DNA of 64,000 bases from Nocardioides sp. URHA0032 (GTDB lineage: Bacteria; Actinomycetota; Actinomycetes; Propionibacteriales; Nocardioidaceae). Shown piece by piece: positions 26,427-33,248 of the stretch. Position numbers and translations under genes: made by a program. The stretch covers positions 124,001 through 188,000 of the forward strand of contig NZ_JIAV01000014.1 in NCBI RefSeq assembly GCF_000620645.1, written 5' to 3'. The notes under the pieces are model-generated. The model saw only the letters and a list, made by a program, of their open reading frames with translations, was not told the origin of the DNA and ran no database searches. Within the stretch, counting starts at the first letter, position 1, and each line of letters opens with the position of its first letter.

Positions 26427-27067
26427 CGACGTCCGTGCTGCTGGTCGACGACCACGAGCTGATCCGCAACGGCCTGGCCGCCGTGCTCGACCTCGAGCCG
26501 GATCTCGACGTCCTCGGGACCGCCGGCACCGTCGCGGAGGCCCTCGCGGCGTACGAGGACCTCCGTCCGGGCGTCGTGATCACCGATCTCCAGCTGCCCG
26601 ACGGCACCGGGCTCGACATCGTGCGCGCGGTGCGGCGCACCGACCAGGCCACCGGCCTGGTGGTGCTCACCCTGCACTCGGGGGACGACCAGATCTTCGC
26701 GGCCATGGAGGCCGGCGCGTCCGGGTTCGTCGGCAAGGACGCCCCGGCGGCCGAGGTCGTCCGCACGGCCCGGCACGCCGCGGTGGCGCCGCGCTCGTTC
26801 GTCTGCAGCGGGCTGTCCGAGGTCGTGCTGCGCCGGGCCGGGTCCGGCTCGACCCGGCTCTCCGAGCGCGAGCACGAGGTGCTGCTGCTGCTCGCCGACG
26901 GCGTCGGGACGGCCGGCATCGCCGAGCGGCTGTTCATGAGCGAGTCGACGGCGAAGTCGCACATCGGGCACATCTACCAGAAGCTCGGCGTCTCGAACCG
27001 TGCCCAGGCCCTGGTGACCGCGATGCGGGTCGGCCTGCTCTCGTCGGTCGGCCCGCTCGACGCCTGA
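26423..27067 (+). CDS. NarL/LuxR-family response regulator
   Basis: 214 residues. Receiver domain with LVDDHELIRNG, acceptor Asp in VITDLQLPDG and Lys in VGKDAP; C-terminal LuxR helix-turn-helix with LSEREHEVLLLLADGVGTAG and MSESTAKSHIGHIYQKLGV. Forms a pair with the kinase it overlaps (ATGA). A perfect 7-2-7 palindrome lies 83 bases downstream, before the pilin gene, and is a good candidate for its binding site. Confidence 0.93.
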   Translation: MTTSVLLVDDHELIRNGLAAVLDLEPDLDVLGTAGTVAEALAAYEDLRPGVVITDLQLPDGTGLDIVRAVRRTDQATGLVVLTLHSGDDQIFAAMEAGASGFVGKDAPAAEVVRTARHAAVAPRSFVCSGLSEVVLRRAGSGSTRLSEREHEVLLLLADGVGTAGIAERLFMSESTAKSHIGHIYQKLGVSNRAQALVTAMRVGLLSSVGPLDA

Positions 27068-27150
27068 CCCCGGCGGCTCGACCCCGGCGGCAGCTGCCAC
27101 CGGGATGGCCCGCGCGTGCCCCGCGACCGATGGCCGATCGACGCGCTGAC

Positions 27151-27168
27151 CTAGTCATAAATGACTAG
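27151..27168. promoter_or_regulatory. perfect palindrome upstream of flp, NarL-like 7-2-7 site
   Basis: CTAGTCATAAATGACTAG. The inner part reads TAGTCAT, AA, ATGACTA: two heptamers in inverted order separated by two bases, the geometry known for NarL sites, and TAGTCAT differs at one position from the NarL heptamer TACYYMT. It stands out as AT-rich in a very GC-rich background. Confidence 0.55.
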
Positions 27169-27279
27169 ATGAACCAGGGCGATCGTCCGGTTCGGGTCAC
27201 CCGTCTGCGGGGAATGTTGTGGTTCCGAGGGGTGAGGGCCCCGCCGGGCACTCGCAAGAACAAGTGGGAGGGAAACCAC

Positions 27280-27510
27280 ATGCTCCAGTACATCCGCAAC
27301 CTGATGAACGGCCACCGGGAGAGGGACGAGCGCGGCGCGTCCGCCGTCGAGTACGGCCTTCTGGTCGGCGGCATCGCCGCCGTCATCGTCGTTCTCGTGT
27401 TCGCACTCGGGAGCCAGATCAAGGACAAGTTCTCGGACACCTGCGACGCCGTGAAGACCGGGGGCGGCGCCGCAGCGAGCTGCACGACCACCACGCCCGG
27501 TGGTAGCTGA
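27280..27510 (+). CDS. flp: Flp/Fap-type pilin
   Basis: 76 residues. A short basic leader is followed by DERGASAVEYGLLVGGIAAV, the type IVb prepilin cleavage site (after Gly) and the hydrophobic assembly helix; the mature protein is about 55 residues with a Cys pair (DTCDAV and ASCTT) that may be disulfide-bonded. This is the pilus subunit moved by TadA/B/C. ATG 27280 follows GGGAGGG with ideal spacing; the open frame runs upstream to 27169 without a ribosome site. The 212-base gap before it holds the palindromic site. A strong terminator follows. Confidence 0.92.
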   Translation: MLQYIRNLMNGHRERDERGASAVEYGLLVGGIAAVIVVLVFALGSQIKDKFSDTCDAVKTGGGAAASCTTTTPGGS

Positions 27511-27527
27511 CAGAGATCCCCCGACGT

Positions 27528-27561
27528 CGAAGGCCGCGGACCGCGAGGTCCGCGGCCTTCG
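27528..27561 (+). terminator. strong hairpin terminator after flp
   Basis: A 15-bp perfect stem (CGAAGGCCGCGGACC and its complement) with the loop GCGA. It lacks a T-run, as is common in high-GC actinomycetes, and sits between the flp stop and the end of the convergent peptidase gene, so it may stop both transcripts. Confidence 0.75.
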
Positions 27562-27568
27562 GCGCGTC

Positions 27569-28831
27569 TCAGGGCTGGTGGGCCCCGTCTTGCGCCGGCT
27601 GCAGGTCGAGCTGCCGGGCGATCGCGATCCGGGTCAGGCCCAGCGGGTGCGAGCCGAACCAGAGCTGCGCCCAGGCGGGTGGGGTCGGATCGGCGAGGGA
27701 GCGCACCATCAGCTGCCGCTGCACCGCCTGGAAGGCGCCGGGGTCCCGGGTCACCTCGAGCGCATCGACGTCCGCGCGGGTCTCGATGTGCCGGCTGATG
27801 CCGTTCTGGACCGGCATGGAGAGCAGCGTCCCGACCGCGATCAGCGCGAGCACGAGCGGCACGACCTCCGGGTCTCGCATCCGCACGCCACGACGCTCCC
27901 CCACTGCCCCGACCACCAGCGCGAGCAGCCCGACCCCGAGGACGGCGCCGGCGGCGCCGAGCAGCGAACCGGTCAACACGTCGTCGTGCTTGGCGTGCGC
28001 GAGCTCGTGCGCGACGACCGAGAGGGTCTGGTCCTCCGGCACGTCGTCGACCAGGTTGTCGTAGAGCACCACGCGGCGGGTGTCGCCGAAGCCGGACACG
28101 TAGGCGTTGAGCGTCGTCGTACGCCGGGACGCGTCGGCCACCAGCACGTCGTCGATCGGCACGCCCTCCTGGTCGGCGAGCGCGAACACCTTCGTGCGCA
28201 GGTCGCCGTCGGGCAGCGACGTGAAGTTGTTGAAGAGCGGCTCGACCACCACCGGGTAGCCGAAGGACGCGACCATCACGAAGACGCCGAGGGCGCCACC
28301 CGCGACGGCCGGCCAGGCCCGCGGCCAGCGTCGCGCGCACCCGACGAGCACGACCAGCAGCACCGACGTGACGACCGCCGAGACGCCGAACGAGAGGGCG
28401 ACGTCGCGCGCGAAGCCCGACCAGGCCTGGGTGCTGAGCCCGTAGTCGAGGACGTGCCGGCGGGCCAGCACGGCGAGCGGCAGGGTCGCCAGCCGGCCGA
28501 TCAGCGCGACCACCAGGACCGCGAGCACCACCCGCACCCACCACCAGCCGGGCAGCCTCGCCACGATCCGGCGGCCCCAGCTGCTGAAGCCGAGCACGCA
28601 TGCCACGACGAGCGAGACCGCGAGCGAGGACCACCCCCAGGTGCGGGCCAGCGCGGAGAAGTCCTCGGCGCGCCGGACCTGCTCCGACGTCAGGACCGAG
28701 CTCGCCGCCACCGGCGGCGGCGTCCCGCCCGGGACCGGGTGCCACGGCACGAGCACCGCTGCGATCACCACGAACGCGATGCCCCCGACCGCGGTCACGA
28801 CCCACGCCACGCGGCGGTCTGCGCTGCTCAC
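27569..28831 (-). CDS. M48 family (Ste24/CAAX-type) membrane metalloprotease
   Basis: About 420 residues with several membrane segments in the first 200 and two more near 290-350. The zinc site SVVAHELAHAKHDDVLTG and the downstream ligand in ETRADVDALEVTRDPGA define an M48A (Ste24-like) protease; FNNFTSLPDGDLRTKVFALA is the typical pre-catalytic segment. It probably degrades or processes membrane proteins. GTG 28831 overlaps the stop of the upstream gene (GTGA); ten further in-frame codons upstream are inside that gene. It is the last gene of the run starting at 31063 or 30066. Confidence 0.9.
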   Translation of the reverse strand: MSSADRRVAWVVTAVGGIAFVVIAAVLVPWHPVPGGTPPPVAASSVLTSEQVRRAEDFSALARTWGWSSLAVSLVVACVLGFSSWGRRIVARLPGWWWVRVVLAVLVVALIGRLATLPLAVLARRHVLDYGLSTQAWSGFARDVALSFGVSAVVTSVLLVVLVGCARRWPRAWPAVAGGALGVFVMVASFGYPVVVEPLFNNFTSLPDGDLRTKVFALADQEGVPIDDVLVADASRRTTTLNAYVSGFGDTRRVVLYDNLVDDVPEDQTLSVVAHELAHAKHDDVLTGSLLGAAGAVLGVGLLALVVGAVGERRGVRMRDPEVVPLVLALIAVGTLLSMPVQNGISRHIETRADVDALEVTRDPGAFQAVQRQLMVRSLADPTPPAWAQLWFGSHPLGLTRIAIARQLDLQPAQDGAHQP

Positions 28832-30066
28832 CCGGCCAAGTGTTGCAGGAGCGTCCGCCACTGCTCCGTGAAGGCCGGCACGCCGAAGCCGAACGTCGAC
28901 CGCATCGCGCGGCCGACCGGGGCACCACCGTCCACCTCCCGGTAGAACCGCACCAGTGCGGGCTCCCCGCCGTCCCGGGCGAGCAGCCGGTTGGCGAGCC
29001 AGGCGCTCTCGTACGTCGCACCGAGGTCCGGCGTGCGGGTGCCGAAGTCGTCCTCGGACGGGAGCGACCGCGGCGCGCCGTCCTTGCGCACCTCGGCGAT
29101 GATCTGCGACGCCGACCGCGGCACCGGCAGGTCGACGTCACGGAGCGCGACGTAGTCGGCGAAGCCCTCCAGGATCCACAGGGGCATCGGGCTGGTGAAC
29201 GCACCCGTCGCGACGTGCGTCGCCTCGTGGCTCATCACCACCTGCGCACCGGTCGGCTTCAGGCCGCCGAAGACGTCGGGGTTCACGAACACGTGCACCG
29301 GTGCGTTCGCGGTGAGCTGCCCGTCGTCGGACGTCGTGACCGCGGCGATCTGGTCGTAGCTGCCCGGGTCGGCGTCCAGGACCCCGTCCAGCGCCTTCTC
29401 GGACGCCGGCACCTCGACCACCAGCCCGCGCCGCCAGTCCGGGAGCACGCGTCGTACGACGGGCACGGCGGTGGCCGCCCGCAGCGCGTACTGCCGCGCC
29501 TCGGCCGGCGTCCCGTCGACCAGCACCAGCGTCCTCGGCGTACGCCGGACCTGGAGCGGACCCGACAGCCACAACGGCGACACCCGGTCGCCGCCGCCGA
29601 ACCCGGTCAGCGCGACCCGGTCGCCGTCGTCCTGGAGAGCCACCAGCACCTCCGCGTGCGCCGGCGCCCGGTCGAACCCGGCGAACCGCCAGGTCGCGTC
29701 CACGGCGGCGTGCCAGCCACCGTCGGCGTACGCACCCTCGGCGTCGACGTAGCGCAGCGTGAAGTCCTCCACCCGCGCGGCGCGGGCGTTGGCGACGATG
29801 CCGGCCAGGCGGTCGGCGGCCGCGTCGTCGCCCGTCGGCGCGAGCGCGCGTGCGGCGTCCTCGTCACCGGTGCGGACGGCGCGCTCGAAGGCGCGCAGCA
29901 CCTCGCTCGCGAGTGCCGGCGACGGGCTCGACCGGGTGGCGGCCGGCTGCGTCGGGACGACGTACGGACCGTCGTCGACGACGACCACCCAGGAGACGAC
30001 GCCGACGGCGACGAGCAGGCACAGCGAAAGACCGGCCACCCACCAGAGGGGACGACCGGTCTTCAC
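28828..30066 (-). CDS. membrane-anchored gluzincin (peptidase MA-like) protein
   Basis: 412 residues. One N-terminal membrane anchor (LWWVAGLSLCLLVAVGVVSW), then an extracytoplasmic domain. The zinc signature reads VVMSHEATHVATGAF (HEATH), followed by MPLWILEGFADYVALRDV, where the Glu in EGFADY is the likely third ligand, as in peptidase MA-like proteins. Substrate unknown. GTG 30066 has a GATACT box seven bases upstream. It overlaps the CAAX-type protease gene by four bases, so the two proteases are made together. Confidence 0.82.
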   Translation of the reverse strand: MKTGRPLWWVAGLSLCLLVAVGVVSWVVVVDDGPYVVPTQPAATRSSPSPALASEVLRAFERAVRTGDEDAARALAPTGDDAAADRLAGIVANARAARVEDFTLRYVDAEGAYADGGWHAAVDATWRFAGFDRAPAHAEVLVALQDDGDRVALTGFGGGDRVSPLWLSGPLQVRRTPRTLVLVDGTPAEARQYALRAATAVPVVRRVLPDWRRGLVVEVPASEKALDGVLDADPGSYDQIAAVTTSDDGQLTANAPVHVFVNPDVFGGLKPTGAQVVMSHEATHVATGAFTSPMPLWILEGFADYVALRDVDLPVPRSASQIIAEVRKDGAPRSLPSEDDFGTRTPDLGATYESAWLANRLLARDGGEPALVRFYREVDGGAPVGRAMRSTFGFGVPAFTEQWRTLLQHLAG

Positions 30067-30079
30067 GCGAAGGAGTATC

Positions 30080-31063
30080 TCAGCCGGGGCGGACCGCTCC
30101 GACGTACGGCATGGCGTGCAGGCCGGTGACCCGGATGCCGGAGCCGGGGTTCTCGGCGTTCACGATCAGGCCGTTGCCGATGTACATGCCGACGTGGCTG
30201 ATCGGGCTGTAGTAGAAGACCAGGTCGCCCGGCTGGAGGTCGCTCTCGGCGATGTGCGGGCCGGAGGAGTACTGCGCGCTCGACGAGTGCGGCAGGGCCA
30301 CACCGGCCTGGGCCCAGGCCATCATCGTGAGGCCGGAGCAGTCGAACGCGTTCGGGCCGGCGGCGCCGTAGACGTAGGCCTTGCCGACCTGAGCCATCGC
30401 GTACGCCACGGCGGCCGAGGCCCGCCCCGAGACAGGGATGTCGGAGGGCGTGCGGACCGTGCCGCGGGAGAGGATCTCCTGGCGCTGCTCGGCCTGCAGC
30501 TGCCCGAGGAGGGTCTTGGCCTCGGCGAGCTTCTTGTCGGCGGTCGCCTTCTCGGCGCCGAGGTCCTTCTGGAGCTCCGCGACCTGCGCGGCCCGCTTGG
30601 CGGTCGCGTCGCTGCGGATGTCGAGCGACTTGAGCTCGGTGGCGTAGTCGTCGAAGAGCTGGTCCTGCATGTCGTTGTACGACGACATGGTGCTCAGCTG
30701 CGAGAGGAACTTCTGCGGGTCGTCGGAGAGGACGACCTGGCCCATGGCGGAGAGGCTCTGGCCCTCGTACTGCCGGATGACGGAGTCCTGGACCTGCCGG
30801 CGGACCTTCTCCAGCCGGTTGCCCTGGCGACCCTGGTCGGCCTTGAGGAGGCCGAGGTCGCGCTTGAGCGAGGTCAGCTCGAGCTTCGCGTCGTTGTAGC
30901 GCTCGGAGGCCTGCTCGGCCTCGTGGTAGAGCCGGTCCACCCGGGCCTGGACGTCGCCGATGTCCGGCTCCGCGCTCGCCGGCGTGGAGGGCATGAAACC
31001 CACCACTGCGACGAGGGCACTTCCGGACACCAGGGTGATCAGTCGCTTCCGGGCGTTCAGCAC
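30080..31063 (-). CDS. NlpC/P60 family peptidoglycan endopeptidase (RipA-like)
   Basis: 327 residues. Signal peptide ending near ASA (residue 31), a long coiled coil (~33-210, rich in Lys, Glu, Gln, Leu) and a C-terminal NlpC/P60 domain with catalytic Cys242 in NAFDCSGLT and His290 in ISHVGMYIG. The third catalytic position, usually His, appears to be Asn302 (VNAENPG). Such enzymes cut D-Glu-meso-DAP bonds in the wall during growth and division; the coiled coil may keep the enzyme inactive until a partner binds. Matches Rv2190c by position. AAGGAG lies 11 bases before GTG 31063. A c-di-AMP riboswitch occupies its leader. Confidence 0.92.
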   Translation of the reverse strand: MLNARKRLITLVSGSALVAVVGFMPSTPASAEPDIGDVQARVDRLYHEAEQASERYNDAKLELTSLKRDLGLLKADQGRQGNRLEKVRRQVQDSVIRQYEGQSLSAMGQVVLSDDPQKFLSQLSTMSSYNDMQDQLFDDYATELKSLDIRSDATAKRAAQVAELQKDLGAEKATADKKLAEAKTLLGQLQAEQRQEILSRGTVRTPSDIPVSGRASAAVAYAMAQVGKAYVYGAAGPNAFDCSGLTMMAWAQAGVALPHSSSAQYSSGPHIAESDLQPGDLVFYYSPISHVGMYIGNGLIVNAENPGSGIRVTGLHAMPYVGAVRPG

Positions 31064-31090
31064 GAGCCGGCGCTCTCCTTGTTACGTCGT

Positions 31091-31245
31091 ACGCCTACCG
31101 GGTGAGCTGACGGATTCGGGCACGACATTTGCCCTACCTCCGCATCGCGGAGGATTCACCCCAGTGGTGGTCGTCCGAGCACGGCCACCGGTTGGTTCCC
31201 CGGCTCCCGGGCCGGCGAACCGGTCCGAGACTCAGCGCGGTGGCC
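31091..31245 (-). promoter_or_regulatory. c-di-AMP riboswitch (ydaO/yuaA class)
   Basis: Read on the minus strand the leader contains the conserved blocks of this class in order: AGCCGGGGAACCAACC, CTGGGGTGAATCCTCC, GCGGAGGTAGGGCA, GTGCCCGAATCCGTCAGCTC and ACCCGGTAGGCG. The spacing of these blocks fits the pseudo-two-fold fold. In actinomycetes this riboswitch typically precedes cell-wall hydrolase genes (NlpC/P60, Rpf) and turns them off when c-di-AMP is high. The exact ends are estimated; the 5' helix strand may reach ~31250. Confidence 0.88.
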
Positions 31246-31368
31246 GCGAGGATCCGAGTGATCCACGGTCCGGCCACCTGAGTGCCACACGTTAACGGGG
31301 GTCTCGCAGGACGACCAAACTTTCAACGTAAAAGGTGGGCGTGTTTCGCCGCGAGATGGGCAGGGGGT

Positions 31369-31404
31369 GTCACACAGGTCACACCAGTCACACCAGTCAC
31401 AGGG
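31369..31404. repeat. four tandem 9-bp repeats in the NlpC/P60 promoter region
   Basis: GTCACACAG, GTCACACCA, GTCACACCA, GTCACAGGG with no gap. Read on the strand of the NlpC/P60 gene this is repeated TGTGAC, which resembles Crp half-sites but in direct rather than inverted order. Lies upstream of the riboswitch, where the promoter or an activator site is expected. Confidence 0.65.
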
Positions 31405-31413
31405 GCGGCCGGC

Positions 31414-31617
31414 TCATGCGGACTCCACGTGGGGCGTGTCGACCGGCTGGACCAGGCGCAGCGGTGGCACCAGCCCGCCCGCGGCCAGGACGTCGAGCGC
31501 GCGGGCGCCGTCGTCGTCGAGACTGAGCTCGGGTGGCGGCCCGAGCAGGACGGTCACCACGCAGTCGTGGCAGTGGAGACCCCGCACCGTGCAGGAGTCG
31601 CAGTCGATTCTCGTCAT
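31414..31617 (-). CDS. small Cys-rich protein (two CxxC-like pairs)
   Basis: 67 residues. The N-terminus MTRIDCDSCTVRGLHCHDCV holds four Cys in CxxC and CxxC arrangement plus a His, a likely zinc site. The rest (LLGPPPELSLDDDGARALDV) is helical and acidic. Similar short proteins are conserved in actinomycetes next to the DEDD nuclease and wall hydrolase genes; the function is not known. Start ATG 31617 is chosen because it gives the conserved-looking N-terminus; the longer frame upstream lies inside the NYN gene. Confidence 0.75.
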   Translation of the reverse strand: MTRIDCDSCTVRGLHCHDCVVTVLLGPPPELSLDDDGARALDVLAAGGLVPPLRLVQPVDTPHVESA

Positions 31618-31682
31618 GCCGGGAACGGTCGCAGGCACCACCGACAGTCGGACCGGCCGCCCGGGGCACCGGCGTGTCGCCG

Positions 31683-32918
31683 CTACCGCGTGACCAGGTC
31701 CAGGAGCGCGTCGGGCGGTACGACGCGGGCGCCGTCGCGGGCCACGTCGCGGGCGACCGCCTGGTCGGCGGTGACCACCACGACCACCCGGCCCTCGGGC
31801 TCGGCCGCGACCAGGTCGCGGATCACGTCGTCGGCGATCACGCCGCGCGGACTGAACAGCACCCGGACGCCGCGCGGCGCGTTCACCGGCGGTCGGTGGT
31901 CGGTCTCGGCGGCGTCGAACACGACGGTGGTCTCGGCACCGGTGCGAGCCACCAGGGGGGCGAGCGAGCCCATCAGGCGGACCCGCTGGGCCTCCAGCGA
32001 CGAGCTGGGCCACGCGGCCTTGCTCACGTTGTAGCCGTCGACGACCAGGCGGGCGCGCGGCATCGCGAGGTACTGCTCGAGCGACGCCTGGCTCGGCACC
32101 CGCTGGCCCGCCTCGGCCACGTCGGCCTCGACCCGGTCCGAGGGCGCGCCGCTCACCTGCGGCAGCGCGAGCTCGCGGCGCAGTCCGGTCGCCGCGTCGA
32201 TCACGGTCTCCAGCAGGATCCGGGCGCGCAGCGTCGCCTCGTCGCGCTCGGCCCGCGCGTCGCGGCGTCCCTCCCGGGCGTCCTCCTCGAGCCGCTCGAC
32301 CTGCGCGCGCAGCCGCTTGTTCTCCCGCTCCAGCGCCGTGGTGCGCTCCCCCGCGGCCCGTCCGGCGGCGGCGGCCTCCTCGGCCGACGCCCGCGCCTCC
32401 TTCTCGGTGACCCGGCTCTCGCCGAGCCTGCGGCGGAGCGCGGTGTTGTCGGCTTTGACCTCGTCGAGCTGCGCCTTGTGCGCAGCACGCAGCTCGCGGG
32501 CCGACTGCTCCGCCTCGGCCAGCCGGCTCCGCAGCCGCTCCAGCTCCCGCTCGGTCCGGTCACCGGCCGGGGCCGGCCGCTCGGCGACACGGCGCAGCGC
32601 GTCCTCGAAGCCGTCCTCCCAGTGCTCGGGCCGGGTCAGCCAGCGCAGCGCCGCGTCGGCCGCGGGATCGGCCGGGTCCGGCGCCGGTCGCGCGGCGACC
32701 TGGGTGCCCACCCGCTCGCGCAGCTCGTCGTCCCCGAGCGCGTCGGCGATCGCGGTCGCCCCCAGCCGGGCCCGGCGCGCGGGGGCGAAGCCGGCCACCC
32801 GGCGTACCGCCGGCGGGAGCTTGGGTACGTCGGGGAGCACGTCGGCCGTCAGCGCGACGATCCGGGCGCGGACCGGCTCGGGCAGCTCGGCCAGGGCGGG
32901 ACCGCGTCGGTCGGTCAT
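31683..32918 (-). CDS. NYN-domain protein (YacP-like putative RNase) with coiled coil
   Basis: 411 residues. N-terminal helical domain (~1-120), long coiled coil rich in Arg, Glu and Ala (~125-235), then a PIN/NYN domain near residues 275-411: ARLVVDGYNVSKAAW, TTVVFDAAETDHRPPV, VLFSPRGVIADDVIRDLV and VVVVTADQAVARDVA carry the acidic residues of the metal site. YacP-like NYN proteins are thought to be ribonucleases. ATG 32918 overlaps the stop of the upstream zinc-ribbon gene (ATGA). The open frame extends 17 codons upstream, inside that gene. Confidence 0.87.
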   Translation of the reverse strand: MTDRRGPALAELPEPVRARIVALTADVLPDVPKLPPAVRRVAGFAPARRARLGATAIADALGDDELRERVGTQVAARPAPDPADPAADAALRWLTRPEHWEDGFEDALRRVAERPAPAGDRTERELERLRSRLAEAEQSARELRAAHKAQLDEVKADNTALRRRLGESRVTEKEARASAEEAAAAGRAAGERTTALERENKRLRAQVERLEEDAREGRRDARAERDEATLRARILLETVIDAATGLRRELALPQVSGAPSDRVEADVAEAGQRVPSQASLEQYLAMPRARLVVDGYNVSKAAWPSSSLEAQRVRLMGSLAPLVARTGAETTVVFDAAETDHRPPVNAPRGVRVLFSPRGVIADDVIRDLVAAEPEGRVVVVVTADQAVARDVARDGARVVPPDALLDLVTR

Positions 32919-33151
32919 GGCGCGGGCTGGTGGCGGGGCACGAGCTCGATCGCGTCGGAGCGCCCGCACCAGCGGCAGGTGACCTGGTCGACCGACTCGC
33001 CGTGCACGTCGGTCTCCTCGACCCGGTGCTCCCCCGCGAGGTCGAAGTGCCAGAACTCCGTGGTCCGCTGGGTCCGCGTCACGTCGAACCGGGTGAGGTT
33101 GCCGCAGCCGGCGCAGCGCCAGCGCTGGTCGTCAGGGATCGCGGGGCTCAT
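32915..33151 (-). CDS. small zinc-ribbon protein
   Basis: 78 residues. RWRCAGCGNLTRFDVTRT and QVTCRWCGRSDAIEL give two CxxC knuckles about 48 residues apart, a zinc ribbon. Between them TTEFWHFDLAGEHRVEE looks like beta strands. It overlaps the NYN-domain gene by four bases and is probably its partner, for example a nucleic-acid-binding subunit (inference). GAGAGGAG lies about 7 bases before ATG 33151. It diverges from the nuclease gene at 33249. Confidence 0.8.
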   Translation of the reverse strand: MSPAIPDDQRWRCAGCGNLTRFDVTRTQRTTEFWHFDLAGEHRVEETDVHGESVDQVTCRWCGRSDAIELVPRHQPAP

Positions 33152-33235
33152 CGCCGGCTCCTCTCTCGTGGTGGCCCCGAGCGTAGTCAATGCCCGGGTC
33201 CGCGCGTCGTCCCCGCGAATGTCGGTGGCCGGATC

Positions 33236-33241
33236 TAGCGT
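33236..33241 (+). promoter_or_regulatory. -10 box of a probable leaderless promoter
   Basis: TAGCGT ends 7 bases before ATG 33249. It supports this ATG over the long upstream open frame. Confidence 0.5.
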
Positions 33242-33248
33242 CGAAGCC

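Noticed and set aside
27569..27600. T-rich tail for the flp terminator
   Set aside because: The 15-bp stem is followed by GC-rich sequence and there is no U-run; the call rests on stem strength alone.
31533..33248. N-terminal extension of the DEDD nuclease to a 1165-residue protein
   Set aside because: The upstream part is antisense to the NYN and zinc-ribbon genes and is low-complexity Arg/Gly/Leu. The DEDD domain begins normally at ATG 33249 behind a -10 box.
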